Assembly: GCF_001183985.1 (NCBI RefSeq)
Contig: NZ_LFZW01000001.1
Location: forward strand, 1,271,812 to 1,335,811
DNA length: 64,000 nucleotides
Reading direction: 5' to 3'
Source of the DNA: Peribacillus loiseleuriae
Lineage (GTDB): Bacteria; Bacillota; Bacilli; Bacillales; DSM-1321
Of the stretch, positions 29,921 to 38,364 are shown piece after piece. The number at the start of each line of letters is the position of its first letter. Positions within the stretch are counted from its first letter, which is position 1. Both the position numbers and the translations under genes were made by a program. Under the pieces are notes generated by a model that made no database searches, had not been told where the DNA came from, and was given only the letters and a program-made list of their open reading frames with translations.

Positions 29921-30592
29921 GTGGAGATCGAACGTATAAATGAAGATACAGTGAAGTTTTACATTTCTTATATAGATATTGAAGATCGCGGCTTCAATAG
30001 GGAAGATATCTGGTATAGCCGAGAACGAAGTGAGGAGCTTTTCTGGGAGATGATGGATGAAGTACATCAAGAAGAAGAGTTTATGATTGAAGGTCCATTA
30101 TGGATTCAAGTTCAAGCTTTGGAAAAAGGTCTTGAAATATTGGTTACGAAGGCCCAATTAACGAAGGATGGTCAGAAGCTAGAACTGCCGATTACTGATG
30201 AGAGATTCGGAGAACTTCATGTCGATGATAAGCTTGAATCCTTGTTAGATGAACAATATCAAGGGAAAGACGAAGGCCATGAACCTATTCAGTTTGAGGA
30301 CGGTATCATTGAATTTATCACGGAGTTCAATGATTTTGAAGATGTTATTTCATTAAGTAAGCGCAGTGGACTTGATCACTTTAAGACCCAATTATATGCC
30401 TATGAGAATAGATATTTTCTTTATATCGAATTTGAGGAAGAGGAAATTGAAGAAGAAGAAATTGACGATGTTTTAAGTCTTTTACTTGAATACAGTCAAG
30501 AATCTTCAATTACAATCCATATGCTTGAAGAATATGGAAGACTGGTAATGGGTGAACATGTTTTTGAAACGGTCCATAAATATTTTTCATAA
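29921..30592 (+). CDS. mecA: MecA, ClpC adaptor protein
   Basis: MecA delivers ComK and other substrates to ClpCP and helps assemble ClpC hexamers. The 223-residue protein starts with the family hallmark MEIERINEDTVKFYISYIDIEDRGF (read from a GTG) and a RSEELFWEMMDEVHQEEEF helix forming the substrate-binding N-domain, followed by a very acidic linker (EEEEIEEEEIDDV is in the C-domain) and the ClpC-binding C-terminal domain. The GTG at 29921 has GGGAGAGG upstream; longer frames start before the site. Neighbours spx and coiA match B. subtilis order. Confidence 0.92.
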   Translation: MEIERINEDTVKFYISYIDIEDRGFNREDIWYSRERSEELFWEMMDEVHQEEEFMIEGPLWIQVQALEKGLEILVTKAQLTKDGQKLELPITDERFGELHVDDKLESLLDEQYQGKDEGHEPIQFEDGIIEFITEFNDFEDVISLSKRSGLDHFKTQLYAYENRYFLYIEFEEEEIEEEEIDDVLSLLLEYSQESSITIHMLEEYGRLVMGEHVFETVHKYFS

Positions 30593-30596
30593 CTAA

Positions 30597-30638
30597 CAGC
30601 CGATTTCATTATGAACGATTATGAGGTCGGCTTTTTTG
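30597..30638 (+). terminator. mecA terminator
   Basis: AGCCGAT and GTCGGCT pair (one G-T) and are followed by six Ts; the loop is long at about 22 bases. Confidence 0.6.
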
Positions 30639-30731
30639 TATGATAATATGTCTGATATTTTTAAAAATTCCCTCGAAAAAGAGGGATGGCTGTTTTAATG
30701 TAGAATATGTTGTAAAGAAAGGGGGATTTAT

Positions 30732-31919
30732 ATGCTTACTGCTCGAGATGTTCAAGGGAAAATTATTACTATTCCTGAAAATATCCCGAAAGAACGGTTA
30801 GTTGAATGGCAAACAAATCAATATTATTGTCCTTGCTGTACAGCAGAGCTAATCCTAAAGGCAGGCCAAATCAAGATTCCGCATTTTGCTCACAAAAAAA
30901 CATCCGCTTGTACAGCTTCGTCTGAACCAGAATCGGAATATCACCTTTTAGGAAAGCGGAAATTATTCCAATGGTTTGTAAACAATCATATTGAACCAGA
31001 AATGGAACCATATCTTCCTGAAATAAGAAAGCGTCCCGATATCCTCATCTACTATAAGGAACAATCCTATGCGATTGAATTTCAATGCTCACCCATATCG
31101 GAGGAGGTGTTTCTCTCCCGTACAAAATCCTATCAAGGAGCTGGAATTAAACCGATTTGGATATTAGCAGAGAAGCGAATTAAACGTAAAAAAACTAGGA
31201 AGTATTCACTTTCTGCTTTTCAATGGCTATTTGCGATGAATACTGTTCAATCCCCGATGATTTTTACGTTTTGCCCTGACAAACAAAAGTTGTACATGTT
31301 AGAACCCTTAACTCCATTCTCACCACGCACAACCTTTTCTCAGTTAGCTGTTCTACCTCTAAGTAATACTCTTCCGCAAATCCTTTTTTCCACTAATAAA
31401 ACTTGGAAATTTCATTTTACTGAAGAATGGCGAGCACAAAGAAAGTCGTGGGCTATTCATAGTGTAAAAACAGCAAAGCAAAGTAATCCGTTTTTCAATG
31501 GATTGTATAAGAATGGTTTGTCACCGGCGTGGATTCCGAGCGAAATTGGACTCCCTGTAGAAGGAATGGTAATGATTGAGACATCTGCGGTTGAATGGCA
31601 AGGCTGGATTTTCATGGATTGTTTACAAAATAAGAAAATAGGAAGTCGCATTTATCGTAGTCAAATTTATCACTCTTTTCAACGACGAATTTCAAACGGT
31701 CAGATTCGATTAAGAACGTTACCTATGATTTCTGCGAAAAACCCTTTTTTAGCAGTGGATGCCTATTTAACCCTATTGGTTAAGCTTGAGATTTTAGAAT
31801 TTGGAGGAAAAGGGATTTATTTAATTAAAAATAAGCTTAACCTACCTACGAGCAGTGTTGAATATGTCCAATTAGAAAGTAGTATCTATTCCAAGCTTTC
31901 AGAAATGATTTTATTATAA
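30732..31919 (+). CDS. coiA: CoiA, competence protein
   Basis: CoiA is needed for DNA transformation and is thought to promote recombination of internalised DNA. The 395-residue protein has an N-terminal zinc-ribbon-like module CPCC...PHFAH...C (residues about 37-65), then a nuclease-like segment RKRPDILIYYKEQSYAIEFQCS (PD-(D/E)XK style, near residues 98-118), and a helical C-terminus. AAAGGGGG precedes the ATG. The same CPxC...PHFxH module recurs at the start of the yjcD helicase in this window. ComK control would be expected; no clean pair of K-boxes was found upstream. Confidence 0.87.
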   Translation: MLTARDVQGKIITIPENIPKERLVEWQTNQYYCPCCTAELILKAGQIKIPHFAHKKTSACTASSEPESEYHLLGKRKLFQWFVNNHIEPEMEPYLPEIRKRPDILIYYKEQSYAIEFQCSPISEEVFLSRTKSYQGAGIKPIWILAEKRIKRKKTRKYSLSAFQWLFAMNTVQSPMIFTFCPDKQKLYMLEPLTPFSPRTTFSQLAVLPLSNTLPQILFSTNKTWKFHFTEEWRAQRKSWAIHSVKTAKQSNPFFNGLYKNGLSPAWIPSEIGLPVEGMVMIETSAVEWQGWIFMDCLQNKKIGSRIYRSQIYHSFQRRISNGQIRLRTLPMISAKNPFLAVDAYLTLLVKLEILEFGGKGIYLIKNKLNLPTSSVEYVQLESSIYSKLSEMILL

Positions 31920-32143
31920 TAAGTAGAGTACAATGAAATGTATGAACAGTTATTTCGTAATTCGAATAGAAACGGGAAGGATTATTTCGAATAATAGAGA
32001 AATAATATGGTAACGAGAAGCTTCCAGCAAAGGGAGTTTGGACTACATGCGGAGAATCAGGCAGACGTTGCTGATTGACGTAGTTTATTAACTGTGTTCA
32101 ATAAACTAGGATAACGTTTTTTCTAGAATGGAGGATTATATTT

Positions 32144-33958
32144 ATGGGACAAGAAAATGCAGTAAAAGCATTACCTACTAGAAGTGAAGTGGCTGTTGAA
32201 GATACGTGGAGATTGGAGGATATCTACGCAACTGAAGAAGATTGGGAAAATGCTTTTCAAGCAGTGAAAGAAGACTTATTGAAGGCAGATGCGTATAAGG
32301 ACACCCTTGGTGAAAGTGCCGAAAAGCTTTTTGCCGTATTACAATATCAAAATCAAGTATGGGAGAAGTTGGGGAAAGCCTATACATATTCACATATGCG
32401 CTATGATCAAGATACGACAAATTCTTTTTACCAAGGAATGGATTCACGTATAAAAAGCTTGGTTGCTCAGGCGAGCAGTGCACTTTCTTATATTGTTCCA
32501 GAAATTCTAAGTATTGAAGAAAGTAAAATTAGCGAATTTCTTAATGAAAAGGAAGAGCTTACATTATATGCTCATGCTCTCGAACAAATCAATCTTCAAC
32601 GACCACATATTTTGTCAGCAGAAAAGGAAGCATTACTTGCACAGGCATCCGAGGTTTTTGATGCTTCAAGCAATACATTTGGTATGCTCAACAATGCAGA
32701 TCTCGTTTTCCCGACCATTAAAGATGAACACGGTGAAGAAGTAGAAATTACTCATGGTCGTTATATTCGTTTTCTTGAGAGTGAGGATCGTCGCGTGCGC
32801 GAGGATGCATTTAAAGGTGTATATGAGACGTATGGCAAGTTCCGCAATACTTTTGCAAGCACACTTGCAGGTCAAGTTAAGAGTGATAATTTCAATGCTT
32901 CTGCGCACAACTATGAATCTGCCCGTCATGCTGCATTAAGTGATAATAATATTCCTGAAACTGTATATGACAATCTTGTTCAGACAGTAAATGAGAACTT
33001 GCATTTGATTCACCGTTATATTGATTTACGTAAAAAAGTACTTGGCTTAGATGAGCTTCATATGTATGATCTCTTCACGCCACTCGTTAAAGAAGTGAAA
33101 ATGGATGTAAAGTATGATGAAGCAAAAGAATATATTCTAAAAGGCTTAGCTCCTTTAGGAGAAGACTATCTTAACGTATTAAAAGAAGGCTTTGAAAATC
33201 GTTGGGTGGACATTCATGAAAACAAAGGGAAACGTAGTGGCGCTTATTCATCTGGAGCATACGGAACGAATCCTTACATTTTGATGAACTGGCAGGATAA
33301 TGTTAATAACTTGTTTACCCTTGCCCATGAATTTGGTCATTCCGTTCATAGTTATTACACAAGAAAGCATCAGCCATATCCATATGGAAATTATTCGATT
33401 TTCGTTGCGGAAGTTGCTTCAACTTGTAATGAAAACCTGTTGAATGATTATCTTCTTGATACAATTGAAGATAAGAAGAAGCGAATCTTTTTATTAAATC
33501 ATCAATTGGAAGGATTCCGCGGCACGCTTTTCCGCCAAACCATGTTTGCTGAATTTGAGCATACGATCCATAAAAAAGCACAAAATGGAGAAGCGTTAAC
33601 TGCTGAAGTATTAACACAAGAATATTATGAACTGAATAAGAAATACTTTGGTCCTAATATTATCATCGATGAGGAAATTGGTCTTGAATGGGCACGAATT
33701 CCGCATTTTTACTATAATTACTATGTGTATCAGTATGCTACTGGAATCAGTGCGGCAACAGCTTTAAGTAAACAAATTCTTGAAGAAGGAGGGCCAGCCG
33801 TCGAACGCTACCTAGAATTCCTGAAATCAGGAAGCTCGGATTATCCAATTGAGGTTTTGAAAAAGGCGGGCGTCGATATGACGAAGGCAGAGCCGATTCG
33901 AGAAGCTTTAAAAGTGTTTGAAGAAAAGTTAACCGAATTGGAATCTTTATTAGCTTAA
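32144..33958 (+). CDS. pepF: Oligoendopeptidase F
   Basis: PepF is an M3-family cytoplasmic zinc peptidase that cuts oligopeptides of about 7-17 residues. The 604-residue protein has an N-terminal M3 helical domain and the catalytic LAHEFGHSVHS (HEFGH at 395-399), with the third ligand glutamate in FVAEVAST about 25 residues on. GGAGG lies eight bases before the ATG. Its neighbourhood (mecA, coiA, spxH) is that of yjbG in B. subtilis. With opp close by it may process imported peptides, but that link is inference. Confidence 0.94.
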   Translation: MGQENAVKALPTRSEVAVEDTWRLEDIYATEEDWENAFQAVKEDLLKADAYKDTLGESAEKLFAVLQYQNQVWEKLGKAYTYSHMRYDQDTTNSFYQGMDSRIKSLVAQASSALSYIVPEILSIEESKISEFLNEKEELTLYAHALEQINLQRPHILSAEKEALLAQASEVFDASSNTFGMLNNADLVFPTIKDEHGEEVEITHGRYIRFLESEDRRVREDAFKGVYETYGKFRNTFASTLAGQVKSDNFNASAHNYESARHAALSDNNIPETVYDNLVQTVNENLHLIHRYIDLRKKVLGLDELHMYDLFTPLVKEVKMDVKYDEAKEYILKGLAPLGEDYLNVLKEGFENRWVDIHENKGKRSGAYSSGAYGTNPYILMNWQDNVNNLFTLAHEFGHSVHSYYTRKHQPYPYGNYSIFVAEVASTCNENLLNDYLLDTIEDKKKRIFLLNHQLEGFRGTLFRQTMFAEFEHTIHKKAQNGEALTAEVLTQEYYELNKKYFGPNIIIDEEIGLEWARIPHFYYNYYVYQYATGISAATALSKQILEEGGPAVERYLEFLKSGSSDYPIEVLKKAGVDMTKAEPIREALKVFEEKLTELESLLA

Positions 33959-33964
33959 GGGAAG

Positions 33965-34009
33965 AGAGGATGGCTTTAAGACGTATTGCTCTTAAAGATC
34001 ATCCTTTTA
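33965..34009 (+). terminator. pepF terminator
   Basis: GGATGGCTTTAAG pairs with CTTAAAGATCATCC (small internal mismatch), then TTTTAT. It overlaps the stop codon of the small minus-strand frame that follows. Confidence 0.65.
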
Positions 34010-34174
34010 TTTATAACCTTTGAACCGATTTTTCTGACTGAAAGTAAAGATAATAATAAATAGGGAAAGAAAAAGAATAGGTGAGCTGATGTATATAGGG
34101 AAAAGTCCTAGAAAAGCTAAAAAATGCAGGGAAAGTGAGATTAGAATCAATAATAAGAATAAGATAATTTTCAT
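34007..34174 (-). CDS. Putative 55-residue membrane peptide
   Basis: On the minus strand an ATG at 34174 is preceded by GGAGG with seven to eight bases of spacing. It opens a 55-codon frame: a first hydrophobic stretch (KIILFLLLILISLSLHF), a turn with FPIYISS, a second hydrophobic stretch (ILFLSLFIIIFTF), and a basic tail ending QKNRFKGYK. This two-span, positive-inside pattern is typical of small membrane proteins. I recognise no family. It sits between pepF and the first roxS copy, diverging from roxS. It could also be chance in A/T-rich DNA, though the ribosome binding site argues against that. Confidence 0.5.
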   Translation of the reverse strand: MKIILFLLLILISLSLHFLAFLGLFPIYISSPILFLSLFIIIFTFSQKNRFKGYK

Positions 34175-34239
34175 GTTACTTACCTCCAGAAGTATTCTCT
34201 CTATAAAATATGCATCTGCATTCTAAAAATATGACAATT

Positions 34240-34290
34240 TTGTGAAGGAAGTCATAAAATGTTGAAAAATGTCGTATATATTGTTATATT
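34240..34290 (+). promoter_or_regulatory. roxS copy 1 promoter with ResD-like site
   Basis: TTGAAA (34262-34267) and TATATT (34285-34290) are 17 bases apart. Upstream is TTTTGTGAAGGAAGTCATAA (34238-34257), which contains a TTTGTGAA ResD-type motif in a degenerate palindrome. The Rex-like palindrome TTGTGAAGTTAATCACAA (34295-34312) covers the start point. Confidence 0.7.
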
Positions 34291-34296
34291 ATTTTT

Positions 34297-34420
34297 GTGA
34301 AGTTAATCACAAACAAACCTATACCCCTTTGTTTGATCGTGAAGAATTTCTCCCATCCCCTTTGTTCGTATATTATAGATAGGAAAGCCCAGCAAATTCG
34401 CGATTTGCTGGGCTTTCCTT
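34297..34420 (+). ncRNA. roxS: RoxS/RsaE-type regulatory small RNA, copy 1
   Basis: RoxS (RsaE in Staphylococcus) is a redox-responsive RNA that base-pairs with central-metabolism mRNAs through C-rich loops. The predicted 124-base RNA begins GUGAAGUUAAUCACAA, has the two hallmark single-stranded motifs ACCCCUUUGUUUGA and CUCCCAUCCCCUUUGUUCG, and ends in the terminator AAAGCCCAGCAAAT-TCGCG-ATTTGCTGGGCTTT. It is preceded by a 17-spaced promoter. In B. subtilis, roxS is found by yjbH; here it lies just beyond spxH (yjbH), between it and pepF. A second copy starts 468 bases downstream. Identification is by memory of the family sequence. Confidence 0.88.
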
Positions 34421-34611
34421 ATTCTATCTAGATTGATAAAACGCGTTTTGGGCTGTAAAATGCTAATTCAGACTGGTAAATCTCGATTCCTTCTGAAATC
34501 CAGATCTTAGTACAGTCATCTGCTTGTCAACAATTATTAGGAACTTTGCTTTTTTATCACGCATTAGCTGCTCGTAAAAGCCGGGTTGGTGAGATATTGG
34601 CGACACTAGAA

Positions 34612-34675
34612 CGGGACTAACAATCAGTGGGGGGTGGAGAAACCCCGACTGATTGAAGTTTCACTTTATGTTTGA
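34612..34675. repeat. Hairpin repeat between the roxS copies
   Basis: CAATCAGTGGGG and CCCCGACTGATTG form a strong stem around GGTGGAGAAA, followed by AAGTTTCACTTTATG. The right-hand landmark ACTGATTG-A-GTTTCACTTTAT recurs at 42391-42417. The rest of the 340-base interval between the RNA genes (34421-34696) shows no gene. Confidence 0.5.
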
Positions 34676-34706
34676 ATGAGTCGTCCTTGTAATTACCAAA
34701 TTTTTC

Positions 34707-34758
34707 TTGTGAATTTAATCACATAGTTATTGCTTCGAAGTATGAATCATGTTATATT
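34707..34758 (+). promoter_or_regulatory. roxS copy 2 promoter with two palindromes
   Basis: TTGCTT (34730-34735) and TATATT (34753-34758) are 17 bases apart. TTGTGAATTTAATCACAT (34707-34724) ends six bases before the -35 and carries a ResD-like TTGTGAAT within a Rex-like palindrome. A second palindrome, TTGTGAAGTTAATCACAA (34763-34780), covers the start point, 56 bases from the first. Confidence 0.7.
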
Positions 34759-34764
34759 ATTGTT

Positions 34765-34886
34765 GTGAAGTTAATCACAAACAAACTTATACCCCTTTGT
34801 TTGATCGTGAAAAATTTCTCCCATCCCCTTTGTTCGTATAAATAGATAAAAAAACCTAGCAAATTCGCGATTTGCTAGGTTTTTTG
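34765..34886 (+). ncRNA. roxS: RoxS/RsaE-type regulatory small RNA, copy 2
   Basis: This 122-base RNA repeats copy 1 almost exactly over its first 80 bases, including ACCCCUUUGUUUGAUCGUGA and CUCCCAUCCCCUUUGUUCG. The terminator is AACCTAGCAAAT-TCGCG-ATTTGCTAGGTT; compared with copy 1, the C-G pair in CCC/GGG has become a T-A pair (CCT/AGG) on both arms, a compensated change that argues for conserved structure. It has its own complete promoter and Rex-like site. The flanks have diverged, so the duplication is not recent. Both copies appear intact and potentially expressed. Confidence 0.87.
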
Positions 34887-34897
34887 CATAATAGTGC

Positions 34898-35090
34898 CTG
34901 TTCAAAAGGGAGGATAAAAAGAGCCCAGAAGTTCTGTGAGTGATGGTCTCAAACCTTTCGCGTATACAATAACGTTGAGATGTGCAGACTTCTTTGTTGC
35001 TCGTCATGACGTGCGCGATTTTAACAGAAGGTCATTCATAAGCTTTGAAGCAGTTCACAAGCTTTTTTATCAGACTTTTTGAACAACCTC
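34898..35090 (-). repeat. P2 repeat, copy 1 (reverse orientation)
   Basis: The ends are TGTTCAAAAGGGAGGATAAA and CAGACTTTTTGAACAACCTC. On the minus strand it shares landmarks with the other copies: GTATACGCGAAAGGTTTGAG, GAACTTCTGGGCTCTTTTTA and the terminal TTTTGAAC. It starts 12 bases after the second roxS terminator. About 140 bases remain to the spxH stop, in which I see only a diverged repeat-like TCTAGCTCCAACGTCTATGC. Confidence 0.65.
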
Positions 35091-35228
35091 TAATAGGAGC
35101 CTAGTCAAGACAGGCCCCTATTTAAAAAGGTAAGAAAGTATAAGTTTTTCCAATGGGTTCTGATATCTAGCTCCAACGTCTATGCTTTTGGAAGCCAAGA
35201 GACACTTTAGATTTTTCTAATTAAATGT

Positions 35229-36116
35229 CTAATTTTCGATATATCTCCAGAAGGTTCCGTATTTGGCAGGGATTTTTTCTACAAATTGCTTGAGGATAAG
35301 TTTTTTCATTTCTTTTTCGACTTCTTGTTTATTCATATTATAAACTACTTCAATTTCTTTCGTTGCGACAAATTTGTAACAACGTATAAATGCCTCAAGG
35401 GAAGGCGGAGTTGAGGGAGTAGGAAGTCTTTCAAGCATTTCTTCAAGAATATTTACATACACCTCATATGCATACAAGCCGGATACTTTGATTCCTTCTT
35501 CTTCAATATTTTCATTGAAGAAGACAAGGGAAGGTATTTCATTCACTTCCATCTCAGATGTAATCTTAAGATCGCATTGAAATCCTTTTGCTGCACTTGT
35601 AGAAGTGATGTCATTAAGGAATTCCTCCACATCTAATCCAATTTCACGTGCGCATTGAGTTAGGACTTCGAGTTTGGAAATGTCCTGCTTGTCAAGAAAC
35701 AGCAGCTCTTGTAACCTTCTAATGAAACGGGCTGACAGCTTTCTGCTCTGTAATTCAGCGGCCTTAATAGCAATTGAAGCAGCATATGGAGAAGAAATTG
35801 GATTTTCAAGCCACAAGTTTCCATCACAGGACATGCCAGAGCGGCTGGCTGTTCTTTCCCAAGTTTGTGCCATATTTTCATAGTTTTTGGTCTTTGTGCT
35901 ATGAAGGGAAGATAGTTTCCCGCTTACAACATGCTTGATGCTGAATAATTGACCATACTCGATATGGAGCTTTTTAATAATAGGCTCAAGCGCCCAGCAT
36001 TCAGGACATATTGGGTCGATAAACACATAGATTTCAATCGGCTTTTTTCCAATTCCATAGCAATGCTGCGATTTAATCCAATTAGATATGTTGAAAATTG
36101 GTTTCTGAGCGCTCAA
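35229..36116 (-). CDS. spxH: SpxH (YjbH), ClpXP adaptor for Spx
   Basis: SpxH binds Spx and stimulates its degradation by ClpXP. The 295-residue protein is a DsbA/thioredoxin-like fold: [20 protein letters not shown] places a CPEC motif near residue 35-38, followed by a helical insert and the thioredoxin-like IPSLVFFNE cis-proline strand near residue 205. The start is TTG at 36116, preceded by AAAGGAG. That TTG overlaps the yjbI stop (TTGA), so the two genes are translationally coupled, as in B. subtilis yjbI-yjbH. No signal peptide is present, consistent with a cytoplasmic adaptor. Confidence 0.9.
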   Translation of the reverse strand: MSAQKPIFNISNWIKSQHCYGIGKKPIEIYVFIDPICPECWALEPIIKKLHIEYGQLFSIKHVVSGKLSSLHSTKTKNYENMAQTWERTASRSGMSCDGNLWLENPISSPYAASIAIKAAELQSRKLSARFIRRLQELLFLDKQDISKLEVLTQCAREIGLDVEEFLNDITSTSAAKGFQCDLKITSEMEVNEIPSLVFFNENIEEEGIKVSGLYAYEVYVNILEEMLERLPTPSTPPSLEAFIRCYKFVATKEIEVVYNMNKQEVEKEMKKLILKQFVEKIPAKYGTFWRYIEN

Positions 36117-36517
36117 TTTTCTTCTCCTTTCATGTCTTGATCGGTTGTGTTAATCATATGCTGTGCTGTCAAATGAAGACGATGGTAGTAAAACTCTCTT
36201 ATATCTCCAACGAGTCCGACCGTATCCATTGCTTGCCTCATGCAGGATAGCCATGCTTCGGCACGACTGGGAGTGATTTCAAATGGAAGATGTCGGGCCC
36301 TTAGCATGGGATGGCCGTGTTCCTCTGTATAGAGAGAGGGGCCTCCTAGATATTGAGCCATGAATTGTTTTTGCTTACGGACTGTTTCCGATAATTCCTC
36401 AGGAAAAATAGGCTGTAATTCCGGGTGACGGCTCACATTATCATAGAAAACATCAATTAATTTATATAGAAGCGCCTCTCCAATTACTTCGAATGGTGTA
36501 GGGTTCGCTTGTGTCAT
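36113..36517 (-). CDS. yjbI: Truncated hemoglobin (group II, YjbI)
   Basis: This 134-residue protein is a 2-on-2 globin: the [27 protein letters not shown] segment holds the heme-proximal histidine region, and PRSEAW-like [19 protein letters not shown] has the tryptophan conserved in group-II globins. In B. subtilis the operon partner YjbH/SpxH is linked to thiol stress, and this globin may protect it from oxidants or nitric oxide; that is inference. GGGAG precedes the ATG at 36517; longer frames have no site. It overlaps spxH by four bases. Confidence 0.88.
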   Translation of the reverse strand: MTQANPTPFEVIGEALLYKLIDVFYDNVSRHPELQPIFPEELSETVRKQKQFMAQYLGGPSLYTEEHGHPMLRARHLPFEITPSRAEAWLSCMRQAMDTVGLVGDIREFYYHRLHLTAQHMINTTDQDMKGEEN

Positions 36518-36668
36518 GATGATTACTCCCTTTAAAAAGAATAAGTATATTTTCATTTTAACAACGCCATTGCAATATAACAAATATCTAGCTTAAGGAA
36601 ATTAGATATTCTGTACTACTACACACAATCATAGAACATTTCGTATTGATAGCATGCTCCCTAGACAA

Positions 36669-36714
36669 AGTAAAAAGCACCTGAAAGGATTTGTACTCCT
36701 TTGGGTGCTTCTTT
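36669..36714 (-). terminator. yjbJ terminator
   Basis: On the minus strand GAAGCACC...AGGA pairs with TCCT...AGGTGCTTTTT. It lies 37 bases beyond the yjbJ stop. Confidence 0.7.
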
Positions 36715-36750
36715 ACACGTATCATTTCAATTCTGATTTCAGGATCGTTC

Positions 36751-37404
36751 TTAGCTTAAATACGTTTTCATGACTTTTTTCACGTAGTTTTGGGTTTCTT
36801 TAAAGGGTGGGATTCCATTATGCTTGTCTACATTTCCTGGTCCGGCATTATAGGCAGCAAGTGCAAGTTTGGTATCTCCATTATAACGGTTCAGCATATT
36901 GCTTAGGTATTTACTTCCAGCCATAATATTTTGAATAGGGTCTGAGATATTTGTCACGCCAAGACTTTTTGCTGTTGCGGGCATAAGTTGCATAAGTCCT
37001 GATGCTCCTGCATGACTTTTGGCAGCAACGTTAAAATTAGACTCTTGCAAAATGACGGACTTAATCAGCTTTTCAGGGATATTGTATTGCAAGGCTGCTT
37101 CACGAATAACATGATCATAATCAGTTTTTTTACCAGCACCAGTGCTAATGGATGGCGGTACACTTGGAAAAATACTGATTGGTAGGTGACTTGATAAGCG
37201 ATTATTGGAAGTTTCCTCGCTGATTTTGTCATACACAGTTCCTAACGACTGCATATTAGATTGTATACTCGGATTCTTCGTCATGTATTCCGATAAGAGT
37301 TGTTGAAACATGTCATTTGTAGATGTTTCTCCTGTACTAGTCGTTGTATTTAAACCTTTAAGGGCTTGGAGTTCTATTAAAGTTCTAAAATCCTCTATTT
37401 TCAA
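36751..37404 (-). CDS. yjbJ: Lytic transglycosylase, SLT domain (YjbJ/CwlQ-like)
   Basis: The 217-residue product ends with a complete SLT domain: the catalytic glutamate in SVILQESNFN, then SHAGASGLMQLMPATAK, and the AAYNAGPGNV motif. Such enzymes cleave the glycan strand of peptidoglycan; the B. subtilis homologue CwlQ is reported as muramidase and transglycosylase. The start is most likely TTG at 37404, preceded by AGAGGTG; a GTG three codons earlier overlaps that site. No classical signal peptide is visible, and the N-terminal 100 residues are low-complexity and polar, so the export route is unclear. Confidence 0.88.
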   Translation of the reverse strand: MKIEDFRTLIELQALKGLNTTTSTGETSTNDMFQQLLSEYMTKNPSIQSNMQSLGTVYDKISEETSNNRLSSHLPISIFPSVPPSISTGAGKKTDYDHVIREAALQYNIPEKLIKSVILQESNFNVAAKSHAGASGLMQLMPATAKSLGVTNISDPIQNIMAGSKYLSNMLNRYNGDTKLALAAYNAGPGNVDKHNGIPPFKETQNYVKKVMKTYLS

Positions 37405-37431
37405 TATGTACACCTCTGAATATGGTAGTGA

Positions 37432-38010
37432 TTATAGTTGTTTCTTCTTAGCTTGGTAAAATCGTCTAACCTTATTTTCGGTTTTTCGGGTTGGAATTTG
37501 AAGGCTATCTAACAAATTATCGAAAATTTCTTTTCCTGCCAATTTATTGGTCACTTCATATTCTACCTCAAAATCCTCTGTATTTAAATAAAGACTATGA
37601 TCAAGTACAAGCAGGCCACCTTTATAAGCGAACTCTGCTCGATTTGTCCCGAGCGTGCCGAAAAATTGTATATCCGAATGAATTCCCATTTCACCAATTA
37701 AAGTGGTGATATAACCTTCAGGAAGGCGATTACCTTGAAGCAGAGAATCGGCTTCTTCTTTTGAGAGCGGCTGATTTGTTTCAAGTAGTCCCTCTTTTGC
37801 AGGCTGCTTTAATGTTAACTCATAATCGCCTTTTTTATGACGGATTCTTAGTGCTGATTCGTTTTCTTTTAATGAAAATTGAGTTGTGTCAAAATAGTGA
37901 TTTTCCTGATAGATAAAATCGCTTTCTTTAACAGAAAAACTCTGTTTTAATCGCTGAAATTCTTCTTTCGTTAGTAGATTTTTGAATTCAATTTCAAGAT
38001 GCTGGTTCAT
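37432..38010 (-). CDS. yjbK: CYTH-domain triphosphatase-like protein (YjbK)
   Basis: YjbK belongs to the CYTH superfamily of metal-dependent phosphohydrolases acting on triphosphorylated substrates. The 192-residue protein starts with the signature EIEFKNLLTKEEF and has further tunnel residues in ALRIRHKKGDYELTLKQP and LDHSLYLNTEDFEVEYEV. AAAGGAAG precedes the ATG. It sits upstream of yjbJ and divergent from yjbL and the sasB-nadK genes. Inorganic triphosphatase activity is plausible but untested here. Length and motifs are complete. Confidence 0.87.
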   Translation of the reverse strand: MNQHLEIEFKNLLTKEEFQRLKQSFSVKESDFIYQENHYFDTTQFSLKENESALRIRHKKGDYELTLKQPAKEGLLETNQPLSKEEADSLLQGNRLPEGYITTLIGEMGIHSDIQFFGTLGTNRAEFAYKGGLLVLDHSLYLNTEDFEVEYEVTNKLAGKEIFDNLLDSLQIPTRKTENKVRRFYQAKKKQL

Positions 38011-38364
38011 TAGGTACTTCCTTTCTAGCTAATTTTTTTATCTCGGTTTAACAGGCTGAAATTCCGATTGGTGAGATCCAGTGGAACTTACCGATGTGCT
38101 CTTCAGAGGTAAAGTTTGGGCCCGCAGGATATGGGTCACACAGACGAAGATATGAGGAAGCGGCGTACTTAGTCTGTGTTCATTGAGCCTTAGTTTATTC
38201 GTATCATAATACGCTTGTGTAGTAACTCTACAACAAGAACTAGATTTATTAAAGGTAAAAAAGTGTAATGAATTTGAAAATTTGCTAAGACAACCCTGAA
38301 TATTTAGGAATACTTTGTAGGATGTGATAAAATATAATCGTTAAAATGGGAGGTTGAATGATTC
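38011..38364. other. Gap between yjbK and yjbL with a palindrome
   Basis: This 354-base divergent gap holds no gene. ACACAGACGAAG and CTTAGTCTGTGT at about 38137-38180 form a hairpin. The surrounding GGGCCCGCAGGAT and CATTGAGCCTTAGTTTATTCG look like another dispersed repeat, but no second copy is seen in this window. Promoters for both genes must lie here. Confidence 0.45.

Noticed and set aside
34771..35007. Minus-strand open frame of 78 codons over roxS copy 2
   Set aside because: It lies across the RNA gene, its terminator and a P2 repeat, with no ribosome binding site.
35155..35220. Possible further P4 repeat copy near the spxH stop
   Set aside because: TCTAGCTCCAACGTCTATGC and AGATTTTTCT are only loosely similar to the P4 landmarks; the ends CGCTTGCGC are absent.
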